A DNA stretch of 64,000 nt from the NCBI RefSeq assembly GCF_900113185.1, contig NZ_FOZD01000002.1, forward strand, positions 1,090,065 through 1,154,064, in the 5' to 3' direction. The position numbers and the translations under genes are program-made. Positions within the stretch are counted from its first letter, which is position 1. Each line of letters starts with the position of its first letter. Source of the DNA: Agromyces sp. CF514 (GTDB taxonomy: Bacteria; Actinomycetota; Actinomycetes; Actinomycetales; Microbacteriaceae). Below are positions 28,990 to 38,257 of this stretch, one piece after another. Under the pieces are notes generated by a model that made no database searches, had not been told where the DNA came from, and saw nothing but the letters and a program-made list of their open reading frames with translations.

Positions 28990-31900
28990 GTGGACGCGCT
29001 CGAGGCCTTCTCCGACGCCACGCGAATCTGGTTCGCGGAGTCGTTCCGTGCGCCCACGGCCGTGCAGGCCGCGGCGTGGCAGGCGATCGGGCGCGGGGCG
29101 CATGCGCTCGTGGTCGCGCCGACGGGCTCGGGCAAGACGCTCTCGGCGTTCCTCTCGGCCATCGACCGCCTGCACCACGAGCCGACGCCGACCGAGGGGG
29201 CGGCGGAACCGGTCCCTCGAGGCACCCGCGTGCTCTACCTCTCGCCGCTGAAGGCGCTCGGCGTCGACGTCGAGCGCAACCTCCGAGCCCCGCTCACGGG
29301 CATCGCGCGCGTATCGGAGCGGTTGGGCGTCGAGCCGCCGCACGTGAGCGTCGGCGTGAGGTCGGGCGACACCCCGGCGAACGAGCGACGCGCGCTGCTG
29401 CGCACGCCCCCCGACATCCTGATCACGACGCCCGAATCGCTCTTCCTCATGCTCACCTCGCAGGCGCGCGAGACGCTCCGCACGGTCGAGACGGTCATCG
29501 TCGACGAGATCCATGCGGTCGCCGCGACCAAGCGGGGCGCCCACCTCGCGCTCTCCCTCGAACGCCTCGACGCACTGCTGCCGAAGCCCGCGCAGCGCAT
29601 CGGGCTCTCGGCGACCGTGCGGCCCGTCGAAGAGGTCGCGCGATTCCTCTGCGCGAGCGCTCCGGTCGAGGTCGTCGCGCCACCGAGCGAGAAGCGCTTC
29701 GACCTGCGCGTCGTGGTGCCCGTCGAGGACATGGCGCAGCTGCCGGCGAACGACGACGCGACGGGCTCGATCTGGCCGCACGTCGAGGAGGCGATCCTCG
29801 ACCAGGTGCTCGCGCACCGATCGTCGATCGTGTTCGCGAACTCCCGGCGCCTGGCCGAGCGGCTCACCGCCCGGCTCAACGAGCTCGCCCTCGAGGCGTC
29901 CGAGCGTGAGGATCTGCTCGTCGCGGCGGCCGCAAACGGCCCGCCCGCGGCGGTCATGGCGCAGTCGGGGCAGACCTCGGGCGCCCCGCAGGTCCTGGCG
30001 CGAGCGCATCACGGTTCCGTGAGCAAGGAGCAGCGCGCCGAGATCGAAGACGACCTCAAGAGCGGCCGCCTGCGCTGCGTGGTGGCCACCTCGAGCCTCG
30101 AGCTCGGCATCGACATGGGCGCGGTCGACCTCGTCGTGCAGGTCGAGTCGCCGCCGTCGGTCTCGAGCGGGCTGCAACGGCTGGGGCGTGCAGGCCACCA
30201 GGTCGGCGAGGTGTCGCGCGGCGTGATCTTCCCCAAGCAGCGCGCCGATCTCGTGCATGCGGCCGTCACGAGCGAGCGCATGCTCGCCGGGGCGATCGAG
30301 ACCATGCGCGTGCCCGCGAACCCGCTCGACATCCTCGCCCAGCAGACCATCGCGGCCGCCGCGGTCGACGAGCTCGACGTCGAGGCCTGGTTCGATGCCG
30401 TGCGTCGTGCCGCGCCGTTCGGCGGCCTGCCGCGCTCGGCCTACGAGGCGACGCTCGACCTGCTCGCGGGCCGGTACCCGTCCGATCGGTTCGGCGAACT
30501 CCGTCCACGGCTTGTGTGGGACCGCGAGGCCGGCACCCTCGTCGGGCGCCCCGGCGCGCAGCGTCTCGCGGTCACGAGCGGCGGCACGATCCCCGACCGC
30601 GGCATGTTCGGCGTGTTCCTCGTCGGCGACGAGTCGGGAGGGCGACGGGTCGGCGAGCTCGATGAGGAGATGGTCTACGAGTCGCGCGTCGGCGACGTGT
30701 TCGCGCTCGGAGCCACGAGCTGGCGCATCCAGGAGATCACCTTCGACCGGGTCAACGTCGTCCCGGCGTTCGGGCAGCCGGGCCGAGTGCCGTTCTGGAA
30801 GGGCGACGGCCTCGGCCGCCCCGCCGAGCTCGGGCGCGCGCTCGGCGCGTTCATGCGCGAGATCTCCGCGGCCGACGAGGTCGATGCGCGCGATCGGGTG
30901 ACCTCGGCCGGCCTCGACGGGTTCGCGGCGCGTAACCTGGTCACGTTCCTGGCCGATCAGGCGAAGGCCACGGGGCACGTGCCCTCCGACCGCACGCTCG
31001 TGGTCGAGCGCACGCGCGACGAGCTCGGCGACTGGCGGGTCATCCTGCACTCGCCGTTCGGCATGCCCGTGCACGCGCCATGGGCGCTCGCCGTGGCCGC
31101 GCGGGTGCGCGAGCGGCACGGCATCGACGGCGCCGCGGTCGCGGCCGACGACGGCATCATCGTGCGCATCCCCGACACCGGCGTCGATCCGCCGGGCGCC
31201 GACCTGTTCGTGTTCGAGGCAGACGAGCTCGAGCAGCTCGTGACCGAAGAGGTCGGCGGTTCCGCGTTGTTCGCGAGCCGCTTCCGCGAGTGCGCGGCGC
31301 GAGCGCTCCTGCTGCCGAACTACCAGCCGGGCCGGCGCTCGCCGCTGTGGCAGCAGCGACAGCGCTCGGCGCAGCTGCTCGAGGTCGCGAGCGCCTTCCC
31401 GACCTTCCCGATCATCCTCGAGACCGTGCGCGAGGTGCTCCAAGACGTCTACGACGTGCCGGCCCTGATCGAGCTGGCACGGGATGTCGCGGCACGCCGC
31501 GTGCGCCTCGTCGAGACCACGACCGACTCGCCGAGTCCCTTCGCCAGCTCGCTGCTGTTCGGCTACGTGGGCGCCTTCATGTACGAGGGCGACTCGCCGC
31601 TCGCCGAACGGCGGGCCGCGGCGCTCGCGATCGACACGGCGCTGCTCGGCGAGCTGCTCGGGAGGGTCGAGCTGCGCGAGCTCCTCGATCCCGGGGTGAT
31701 CGCGACGACGGAGCGCGAACTGCAGCGGCTCGCCGATGACCGCAAGGTGCGAGGCACCGAGGGGGTCGCCGATGCGCTCCGGTGGCTCGGTCCGCTGACG
31801 ATCGCCGAACTCGCCGAGCGCGTGCAGCCCGAGACCGATCCCGTCGTCGCCGTCGACGAGCTCGTGGCGGCGCGCCGAACCGTGCGGCTCACCTTCGCGG

Positions 31901-33549
31901 GTCGTGAGCACGTCGCGGCCATCGAAGACGTGGGGCGCCTCCGCGATGCGCTCGGCGTGCCCGTGCCGCCCGGGGTCGCCGTCGCGTTCGCCGAGCACGT
32001 CGGCGATCCGCTCGGCGACCTCGTGAGCCGGTACGCGCGCACCCACGGGCCGTTCGCCGCCGACGAGGTCGCCGATCGCTTCGGCATCGGCGTCGCGGTG
32101 GCGAAGGGCGCACTCCGGCGCCTCGCCGACGAGCGGCGCGTCGTCGAGGGGGAGTTCCGTCCGAACGGCACCTCGACCGAGTGGTGCGACGCCGAGGTGC
32201 TCCGCAAGATCCGCCGGCGCTCCCTCGCCGCCCTGCGACACGAGGTCGAGCCGGTGCCGCAGCCGGTGCTGGCGCGGTTCCTGCCCGAGTGGCAGCACGT
32301 CGGGCGACCGCTGCGCGGCATCGACGGCGTGCTCTCGGTCGTCGAGCAGCTCGAAGGCGCCCGCCTGCCTGCCTCGTCGTGGGAGTCGCTGGTGCTGCCG
32401 GCTCGGGTCTCCGACTACAGCCCCGCGATGCTCGACGAGCTCATGGCGACGGGCGAGGTGGTCTGGTCGGGTTCCGGTTCGCTCGCGGGCGACGACGGCT
32501 GGATCACGCTGCACCTGGCGGAGTCCGCGCCGCTGACGCTCGACCCGCCGGTCGGCGTCGAGACCACGGCCCTGCAGCGCGAGGTGCTCGTGGCGCTCGG
32601 ATCGGGCGGTGCGTACTTCTTCCGTCAACTCTCCGACGCGGTGGGTCGTTTCGGGGCGCTCGATGCGCCCGTCGTCGACGAGGAGCTCGTCGAAGCCCTG
32701 TGGGGCCTCGCGTGGGCGGGACTCGTCACCAACGACACCTTCGCGCCGGTCCGCTCGCTCATCGCGGGCGGGCGCAGCGCGCACCGAACGACGAGGCCCA
32801 CGCCTCGCTCGCGCATGATGCGGGGCCGGTCGATGCCGCGGGCCTCGTCCGCAGTGATGCGCTCGGGGCCGCCCTCGGTCGCCGGCCGCTGGTCGATCCT
32901 GCCGGTGCCCGACGCCGACGCGACGCGCCGAGCGCACGCCCTGGCCGAGACGATGCTCGACCGGCACGGCCTCGTGACCCGGGGCACGGTGGTGGCCGAG
33001 GGCGTGCTGGGGGGCTTCGCGCTGCTCTACCGCACACTCAGCGGCTTCGAGGAGTCGGGCCGGGCGCGGCGCGGCTATTTCGTCGAGGGACTCGGCGCCG
33101 CGCAGTTCGCCGGCCCGGGCGCCGTCGACCGCCTGCGCGGGTTCGCCGACCGCGACGAGCGCCCGAGCGAGACGCCGAAGGTGTTCGTGCTCGCGGCGAC
33201 CGATCCGGCGAACGCCTACGGTGCCGCGCTGCCGTGGCCCGATCCGCCCGGCGAGAGCTCGCATCGCGCCGCTCGCAAGGCCGGAGCCCTGGTCGTGGTC
33301 GCCGACGGCGACCTCGTCGCGTACGTCGAGCGCGGTGGCAAGACGATGCTGGCCTACGCCGACGATGCAGACGTGCTGCGCTCGGCGGCCGAGGCGATCG
33401 CCACTCTGGTGCGCACGGGGCGGGTGCGCCGGCTCGCCGTCGAGAGCGTCAACGGCGCGTTCGTACTGGGCACTCCCTTCGGCGGCGCCCTGCGGGCCTC
33501 CGGCTTCGGCGAGACCCCGAGAGGGCTCAGGCTCGATGCCAGAGGGTGA
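28990..33549 (+). CDS. lhr: Large ATP-dependent helicase Lhr
   Basis: The 1519-residue protein is close to the 1513 of mycobacterial Lhr. The N-terminal superfamily 2 motor has APTGSGKTLSAFLSAI (motif I), TPESLFLMLTS, VDEIHAV (motif II), LSATVRP (III), SSLELGIDMGAVDLV and QRLGRAGHQVGEVSRG (VI). The long C-terminal region contains the Lhr winged-helix and core domains. Lhr translocates 3'-5' on single-stranded DNA, unwinds RNA:DNA hybrids and is linked to DNA repair. Start GTG 28990 is chosen because CAGGAT (28978-28983) lies six bases before it and VDALEAFSDATRIWF matches the family start. nei2 overlaps its 3' end. Confidence 0.93.
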   Translation: MDALEAFSDATRIWFAESFRAPTAVQAAAWQAIGRGAHALVVAPTGSGKTLSAFLSAIDRLHHEPTPTEGAAEPVPRGTRVLYLSPLKALGVDVERNLRAPLTGIARVSERLGVEPPHVSVGVRSGDTPANERRALLRTPPDILITTPESLFLMLTSQARETLRTVETVIVDEIHAVAATKRGAHLALSLERLDALLPKPAQRIGLSATVRPVEEVARFLCASAPVEVVAPPSEKRFDLRVVVPVEDMAQLPANDDATGSIWPHVEEAILDQVLAHRSSIVFANSRRLAERLTARLNELALEASEREDLLVAAAANGPPAAVMAQSGQTSGAPQVLARAHHGSVSKEQRAEIEDDLKSGRLRCVVATSSLELGIDMGAVDLVVQVESPPSVSSGLQRLGRAGHQVGEVSRGVIFPKQRADLVHAAVTSERMLAGAIETMRVPANPLDILAQQTIAAAAVDELDVEAWFDAVRRAAPFGGLPRSAYEATLDLLAGRYPSDRFGELRPRLVWDREAGTLVGRPGAQRLAVTSGGTIPDRGMFGVFLVGDESGGRRVGELDEEMVYESRVGDVFALGATSWRIQEITFDRVNVVPAFGQPGRVPFWKGDGLGRPAELGRALGAFMREISAADEVDARDRVTSAGLDGFAARNLVTFLADQAKATGHVPSDRTLVVERTRDELGDWRVILHSPFGMPVHAPWALAVAARVRERHGIDGAAVAADDGIIVRIPDTGVDPPGADLFVFEADELEQLVTEEVGGSALFASRFRECAARALLLPNYQPGRRSPLWQQRQRSAQLLEVASAFPTFPIILETVREVLQDVYDVPALIELARDVAARRVRLVETTTDSPSPFASSLLFGYVGAFMYEGDSPLAERRAAALAIDTALLGELLGRVELRELLDPGVIATTERELQRLADDRKVRGTEGVADALRWLGPLTIAELAERVQPETDPVVAVDELVAARRTVRLTFAGREHVAAIEDVGRLRDALGVPVPPGVAVAFAEHVGDPLGDLVSRYARTHGPFAADEVADRFGIGVAVAKGALRRLADERRVVEGEFRPNGTSTEWCDAEVLRKIRRRSLAALRHEVEPVPQPVLARFLPEWQHVGRPLRGIDGVLSVVEQLEGARLPASSWESLVLPARVSDYSPAMLDELMATGEVVWSGSGSLAGDDGWITLHLAESAPLTLDPPVGVETTALQREVLVALGSGGAYFFRQLSDAVGRFGALDAPVVDEELVEALWGLAWAGLVTNDTFAPVRSLIAGGRSAHRTTRPTPRSRMMRGRSMPRASSAVMRSGPPSVAGRWSILPVPDADATRRAHALAETMLDRHGLVTRGTVVAEGVLGGFALLYRTLSGFEESGRARRGYFVEGLGAAQFAGPGAVDRLRGFADRDERPSETPKVFVLAATDPANAYGAALPWPDPPGESSHRAARKAGALVVVADGDLVAYVERGGKTMLAYADDADVLRSAAEAIATLVRTGRVRRLAVESVNGAFVLGTPFGGALRASGFGETPRGLRLDARG

Positions 33550-34315
33550 CACCGTCTTCCGCGCGGCCTCCCGGTTGCACGCGGCGCTCGCCGGATCCGA
33601 GCTCGTGCGCTCCGACTTCAGGGTGCCGCGGTTCGCGGCGGCCGACCTCTCGGGCGAGCGCGTCGACGAGGTCGTGAGTCGTGGCAAGCACCTGCTCATC
33701 CGCACGGGGGAGTGGAGCATCCACTCGCATCTCAAGATGGAGGGCGAGTGGCGCATCCTGCGGTCCGGCGAACGATGGCCGAAGCCCGCGCACCTCGCCC
33801 GCGTCGTGCTCGAGACGCCCACGACGACGGCGATCGGCTTCGAGCTCGGACTCGTCGAGGTGCTCGCCCGCGACGACGAGGCCGAAGCGCTCGCGTACCT
33901 CGGACCCGACCTGCTCGGCGCCGACTGGGACGCCGACGAAGCCGTGCGGCGCATCGCGGAGCACCCAGAGACCCCGATCGCCGTCGCGCTGCTCGACCAG
34001 CGCAACCTCGCCGGCCTCGGCAACGTCTACGTCACCGAGCTGTGCTTCCTCCGCGGCCTCCGACCGCAGTGCGAAGCGGCGACCGTGCCCGACCTCCCTG
34101 CCGTCGTCGACCTCGGCCGCCGACTCATCGTGGCCAACCGCGACCGCGTCGCGCGCGTCACGACGGGCGTCGATCGCCGAGGGCAGCGGCTCTGGGTCTA
34201 CGGGCGGGCCGGCGAGCCGTGCCGTCGCTGCGGCACGCGCATCGAACGAGGCGAGCTCGGCCGCTCGGAGCTCGAGGAGCGCGTGAGCTTCTGGTGCCCG
34301 AGCTGCCAGCAGTGA
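33536..34315 (+). CDS. nei2: Fpg/Nei-family DNA glycosylase (Nei2-like endonuclease VIII)
   Basis: A 259-residue bifunctional glycosylase/lyase. It starts MPEGDTVFRAASRLH, where the residue after Met1 is the catalytic Pro and Glu3 follows, and has the Lys in SRGKHLLIRT, the LLDQRNLAGLGNVYVTE helix-two-turn-helix, and a C-terminal zinc finger CRRCGTRI...FWCPSCQQ. It excises oxidised pyrimidines. The MPEGDT start distinguishes Nei from Fpg (MPELPE). It overlaps the lhr 3' end by 14 bases, the same pairing as lhr-nei2 in mycobacteria, which suggests a shared repair role. Confidence 0.92.
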   Translation: MPEGDTVFRAASRLHAALAGSELVRSDFRVPRFAAADLSGERVDEVVSRGKHLLIRTGEWSIHSHLKMEGEWRILRSGERWPKPAHLARVVLETPTTTAIGFELGLVEVLARDDEAEALAYLGPDLLGADWDADEAVRRIAEHPETPIAVALLDQRNLAGLGNVYVTELCFLRGLRPQCEAATVPDLPAVVDLGRRLIVANRDRVARVTTGVDRRGQRLWVYGRAGEPCRRCGTRIERGELGRSELEERVSFWCPSCQQ

Positions 34316-34332
34316 GTCCGCGAGACGACGAA

Positions 34333-34359
34333 GGGGGCCGCCGCACCGCGGCGACCCCC
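34333..34359. terminator. Terminator hairpin between nei2 and the DUF1844 gene
   Basis: GGGGG (34333-34337) pairs with CCCCC (34355-34359) and CGCCGC with GCGGCG inside, separated by one mismatch, around an ACC loop. It lies between two convergent genes and may serve both. Confidence 0.65.
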
Positions 34360-34382
34360 GGTCGCGTTCGATCGGACTCCGG

Positions 34383-34826
34383 TCAGTTGACCGGGCCGGT
34401 CCACTTCTCGCCGGGTCCCTGGCCGATGGCGTCGGGGATGACGGATGCCTCGCGGAACGCCAGCTGCAGCGAACGCAGTCCGTCGCGGAGCGACCGAGCG
34501 TGCATGTCGCTGATCTCGGGGGCCCCTGCCGTGATGAGGCCCGCGAGCGCGTTGATGAGCTTGCGCGCCTCGTCGAGGTCGATCTGCGATGCGGGGTCGT
34601 CGGCCAGGCCGACCTTCACGGCGGCGGCGCTCATGAGGTGCACGGCCGCGGTGGTGATGATCTCGACGGCGGGCACATCGGCGATGTCCCGGGTCGCGTC
34701 GTCGACGGCGTCGACGAGCTCGCGCTGGTCTGCCTCGGCCTCGTGGCCTTCGAAATGACCGTCGACGTGACCCTCGTGGGCCTCGCCGGCGAACGTGGAC
34801 TCGTCTGAATTCTTGCTCACAGACAT
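34383..34826 (-). CDS. DUF1844 domain-containing protein
   Basis: A 147-residue protein. After an acidic, His-rich N-terminus (residues 1-45) comes the DUF1844 pattern VPAVEIITTAAVHLMSAAAVKVGLADDPASQIDLDEARKLINALAGLITAG. The function is unknown. It is regularly encoded divergently from, or next to, infC in actinobacteria, which supports the call. ATG 34826 is preceded on its strand by AGAGG; GTG 34820 is an alternative two codons in. Confidence 0.82.
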   Translation of the reverse strand: MSVSKNSDESTFAGEAHEGHVDGHFEGHEAEADQRELVDAVDDATRDIADVPAVEIITTAAVHLMSAAAVKVGLADDPASQIDLDEARKLINALAGLITAGAPEISDMHARSLRDGLRSLQLAFREASVIPDAIGQGPGEKWTGPVN

Positions 34827-34839
34827 CCTCTGCTAGACT
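34810..34839 (+). promoter_or_regulatory. Candidate promoter of infC-rpmI-rplT
   Basis: TAGACT (34834-34839) is a good actinobacterial -10. TTCTTG (34810-34815, 18-base spacer) or TTGCTC (34813-34818, 15-base spacer) are possible -35 elements. Transcription would start near 34846, giving a leader of about 290 bases. Confidence 0.5.
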
Positions 34840-34845
34840 CGTTCG

Positions 34846-35135
34846 GTCCGGAGCACTGCTCCGGTCTGCCGGGGCTCGTCCCCGGTACGGCTGGGCTTGT
34901 CCCAGTACGAAAGTGGAGATTCTCCCACCCGCGCTCACCGCTTCATCAAGGTTACCGGGTTGTTTGCCCTCCGCTTCATCGCTCGAAAAGGCATGGAGCA
35001 GACGCCGAAAGGCACAGGGGGCCGCAGAGTTGCACGGTGTGATTCCGTGGAGCATGCGTGGATCTTCGCTCTCGAAACGATGGGCGACATCCGGTCTCCC
35101 ATCGAGTGAAGAAGCTTGAGTAGAGGAGTACCCGC
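34846..35135 (+). promoter_or_regulatory. Structured 5' leader of the infC operon
   Basis: This stretch has no convincing gene. It opens with three consecutive hairpins: CCGGAGCA/TGCTCCGG (34848-34864), CCGGGG/CCCCGG (34869-34885) and CTGGG/CCCAG (34891-34905), the last two with similar five-base loops and similar spacers. A less structured, lower-GC part follows, with the direct repeat CCGCTTCATC, then GAGGAG (35124-35129) as ribosome binding site. Autogenous control of this operon by ribosomal protein L20 or by IF3 is known in other bacteria; here it is inference. A 70-codon frame inside it lacks coding character. Confidence 0.6.
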
Positions 35136-35756
<621 letters not shown>

Positions 35757-35810
35757 GCCAGACACCCACGTCCGCCACGAGTTGGCGGCAGAACCAAGGA
35801 GACACACGAG

Positions 35811-36005
35811 ATGCCGAAGCAGAAGACCCACTCCGGGTCCAAGAAGCGCTTCAAGATCACCGGCAGCGGCAAGATCAAGAAGCAGCAGGCCGGAATGCGC
35901 CACAACCTCGAGGTCAAGGCCTCGAAGCGCAAGGCCCGTCTGAACCAGGACAAGGTCGTGTCGGCCCCCGACGCCAAGGTCATCAAGAAGCTTCTCGGCC
36001 ACTGA
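35811..36005 (+). CDS. rpmI: 50S ribosomal protein L35
   Basis: A 64-residue basic protein of normal length. [36 protein letters not shown] is the L35 signature. AAGGAG precedes the ATG. It sits between infC and rplT, the universal order for this operon. Confidence 0.97.
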   Translation: MPKQKTHSGSKKRFKITGSGKIKKQQAGMRHNLEVKASKRKARLNQDKVVSAPDAKVIKKLLGH

Positions 36006-36037
36006 GCCGCGAGACCCGTTAAGGAAGAAACAGAGCA

Positions 36038-36424
36038 ATGGCAAGAGTGAAGAGGGCGGTCAACGCCCACAAGAAGCGTCGCGTCATCCTCGAGCGCGCC
36101 GAGGGTTACCGCGGCCAGCGTTCGCGTCTGTACCGCAAGGCCAAGGAGCAGGTCACCCACTCCCTCGTCTACTCGTACAACGACCGCCGCAAGAAGAAGG
36201 GCGACTTCCGTCGTCTCTGGATCCAGCGGATCAACGCGGCCTCGCGTGCGAACGGCCTGACCTACAACCGCCTCATCCAGGGCCTCGGCCTTGCGGGCAT
36301 CGAGGTCGACCGCCGCATCCTCGCCGAGCTCGCCGTGAACGAGCCCGCGACCTTCGCCGCACTCGTCGAGTCGGCCAAGAAGGCCCTCCCGGCCGACACC
36401 TCGGCCCCGAAGACCGCCGCGTAA
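36038..36424 (+). CDS. rplT: 50S ribosomal protein L20
   Basis: A 128-residue protein with [39 protein letters not shown] and [28 protein letters not shown], typical of L20. It is an early assembly protein binding 23S rRNA and, in several bacteria, represses its own operon. The 3' end carries a short Ala/Thr-rich tail. AAGGAAGAA precedes the start. A long hairpin ends the operon. Confidence 0.98.
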   Translation: MARVKRAVNAHKKRRVILERAEGYRGQRSRLYRKAKEQVTHSLVYSYNDRRKKKGDFRRLWIQRINAASRANGLTYNRLIQGLGLAGIEVDRRILAELAVNEPATFAALVESAKKALPADTSAPKTAA

Positions 36425-36445
36425 GCAGCAGCTTCGACCACGTCG

Positions 36446-36491
36446 AACGGCCCGGCGCTCCCTGCATCATGCAGGGCGGCGCCGGGCCGTT
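36446..36491 (+). terminator. Terminator after rplT
   Basis: AACGGCCCGGCGC (36446-36458) pairs perfectly with GCGCCGGGCCGTT (36479-36491). The enclosed sequence can form a second stem (CCCTGCA/TGCAGG). It is one of the strongest hairpins in the window. Confidence 0.8.
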
Positions 36492-36517
36492 CCGCGTTCC
36501 CGCCATAGAATCGCATC

Positions 36518-37321
36518 ATGCTCGAGAACCCCCGCTCTCCCCGTGTCCGGTCGGTCGCGAAGCTCGCGAAGAAGGCGTCGCGCACCGAGAGCGGGCTGTT
36601 CCTGCTCGAGGGACCTCAGGCGGTCTCCGAGGCGCTGTCGTTCCGCCCCGAGCTCGTCCTCGAGCTGTTCGCGACCCCGACGGCGCTCGATCGGCATCCC
36701 GAGATCGCCGATGCGGCCGTCGAGGCCGACGTCGAGGTCGAGTACGTCACCGAAGAGGTCCTCGAGTCGATGGCCGACACGGTGACCCCGCAGGGCTTCG
36801 TCGCCGTGTGCCGGCAGTTCCCGACCGCGGTCAAAGACGTCTTCGCGGCCGCCCCCAAGCTCATCGCGATCCTCGAGGAGGTGCGCGATCCCGGCAATGC
36901 CGGCACGATCGTCAGGGCAGCGGATGCCGCGGGCGCCGACGCGGTCGTCTTCACGGGTCGCGCGGTCGACCTGTACAACCCCAAGGTCGTGCGCAGCTCG
37001 ACCGGATCCATCTTCCACGTGCCGGTCGCCGTCGGTGCCGACCTGGCCGACGTGCTCGTACGCGCCAGGGCCGCCGGCCTCACGGTGCTGGCGGCCGACG
37101 TCAAGGGCGAGGACCTGCTCGCGGCGCGGACCGAGGGCATCCTCGCGAAGCCGACGGCATGGCTGTTCGGCAACGAGGCGCATGGGCTCGCCGATGAGCA
37201 ACTGGAGCTCGCGGACCGCGTCGTCACGGTGCCCATCTACGGGCATGCCGAGTCGATGAATCTCGCGACCGCGGCATCCGTCTGCCTGTACGAGAGCGCC
37301 TTCGCGCACCGCAGCAGCTGA
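36518..37321 (+). CDS. TrmH/SpoU-family RNA 2'-O-methyltransferase
   Basis: A 267-residue SPOUT methyltransferase. An N-terminal substrate-binding domain ([18 protein letters not shown]) is followed by three SPOUT motifs: [24 protein letters not shown] (1), [10 protein letters not shown] (2) and [16 protein letters not shown] (3) with the trefoil knot. It should methylate a ribose in 23S rRNA; RlmB-like and TsnR-like targets cannot be separated. TAGAAT (36506-36511) ends six bases before the ATG, another leaderless-type start. It commonly lies after infC-rpmI-rplT in actinobacteria. Confidence 0.88.
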   Translation: MLENPRSPRVRSVAKLAKKASRTESGLFLLEGPQAVSEALSFRPELVLELFATPTALDRHPEIADAAVEADVEVEYVTEEVLESMADTVTPQGFVAVCRQFPTAVKDVFAAAPKLIAILEEVRDPGNAGTIVRAADAAGADAVVFTGRAVDLYNPKVVRSSTGSIFHVPVAVGADLADVLVRARAAGLTVLAADVKGEDLLAARTEGILAKPTAWLFGNEAHGLADEQLELADRVVTVPIYGHAESMNLATAASVCLYESAFAHRSS

Positions 37322-37381
37322 GCCCGGTGCCGGTCACGAAAAGGTAACCAACGCCGGGCCCCCCTGTGCGGGTGGTGACGG

Positions 37382-37400
37382 ACCCCCTAGTTTGGGGGGT
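37382..37400 (+). promoter_or_regulatory. gluA -10 region embedded in a palindrome
   Basis: ACCCCC (37382-37387) and GGGGGT (37395-37400) form an inverted repeat. The loop contains TAGTTT (37388-37393), a plausible -10 ending seven bases before the ATG at 37401. A repressor could bind here, or the pattern may be chance in a GC-rich genome. Confidence 0.4.
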
Positions 37401-38189
37401 ATGGAGCCGACACCGCCAGCGCCGCAGACGTCGAACATCTCCGTGCGTCGAGGCGAGCCCCTGGTGGTCGTCGAGCACGTCGAGAAGCACTTCGGCGAAC
37501 TGCACGTGCTGAACGACATCAACACGGTCGTGAACCGTGGCGAGGTCGTCGTGGTCATCGGGCCGAGCGGCTCGGGCAAGTCGACGCTCTGCCGGGCGAT
37601 CAACCGACTCGAGACCATCGACTCCGGCACGATCTCGATCGACGGCGAACGGCTGCCCGAAGAGGGCGCCGCGCTCGCGAAGCTGCGTGCCGACGTCGGC
37701 ATGGTCTTCCAGTCGTTCAACCTGTTCGCGCACAAGACCGTGCTCGAGAACGTCACGCTCGCGCCGATCCGGGTCAAGCGGATGCCGCGCAAGGCGGCCG
37801 AGGCCGAGGCCATGAAGCTGCTCGACCGCGTCGGCGTCGCGAACCAGGCGAAGAAGCTTCCGGCGCAGCTCTCGGGCGGTCAGCAGCAGCGCGTCGCGAT
37901 CGCGCGTTCGCTCGCGATGAACCCGAAGCTCATCCTCATGGACGAGCCCACGAGCGCGCTCGACCCCGAGATGATCAACGAGGTGCTCGACGTCATGGTC
38001 GGCCTCGCGAAGGACGGCATGACGATGATCGTCGTCACCCACGAGATGGGCTTCGCCCGCAAGGCCGCCGATCGGGTGCTGTTCATGGCCGACGGCCGAA
38101 TCGTCGAGGAGGCGACGCCGTCGGAGTTCTTCGACGCGCCCAAGTCCGACCGGGCGAAGGACTTCCTCTCGAAGATCCTCGACCACTAG
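37401..38189 (+). CDS. gluA: Amino acid (glutamate-type) ABC transporter ATP-binding protein
   Basis: A 262-residue ATPase of the polar amino acid family: Walker [42 protein letters not shown], signature [15 protein letters not shown], Walker [16 protein letters not shown], and the family-specific [23 protein letters not shown] 37401 is chosen over an in-frame TTG at 37392 because the latter lies in the -10/palindrome. Gene order ATPase, binding protein, two permeases matches gluABCD of Corynebacterium, so glutamate or a related polar amino acid is the likely substrate. Confidence 0.88.
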   Translation: MEPTPPAPQTSNISVRRGEPLVVVEHVEKHFGELHVLNDINTVVNRGEVVVVIGPSGSGKSTLCRAINRLETIDSGTISIDGERLPEEGAALAKLRADVGMVFQSFNLFAHKTVLENVTLAPIRVKRMPRKAAEAEAMKLLDRVGVANQAKKLPAQLSGGQQQRVAIARSLAMNPKLILMDEPTSALDPEMINEVLDVMVGLAKDGMTMIVVTHEMGFARKAADRVLFMADGRIVEEATPSEFFDAPKSDRAKDFLSKILDH

Positions 38190-38257
38190 CCGCACCACAA
38201 GACCTCGGCCGCCACGAGCGGTCAGGACACACCGCACACGAGAAGAGGCAGGAACCC

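Noticed and set aside
34897..35109. 70-codon ORF in the infC leader
   Set aside because: No ribosome binding site, composition unlike neighbouring genes, and it lies across the structured leader. Better explained as untranslated RNA.
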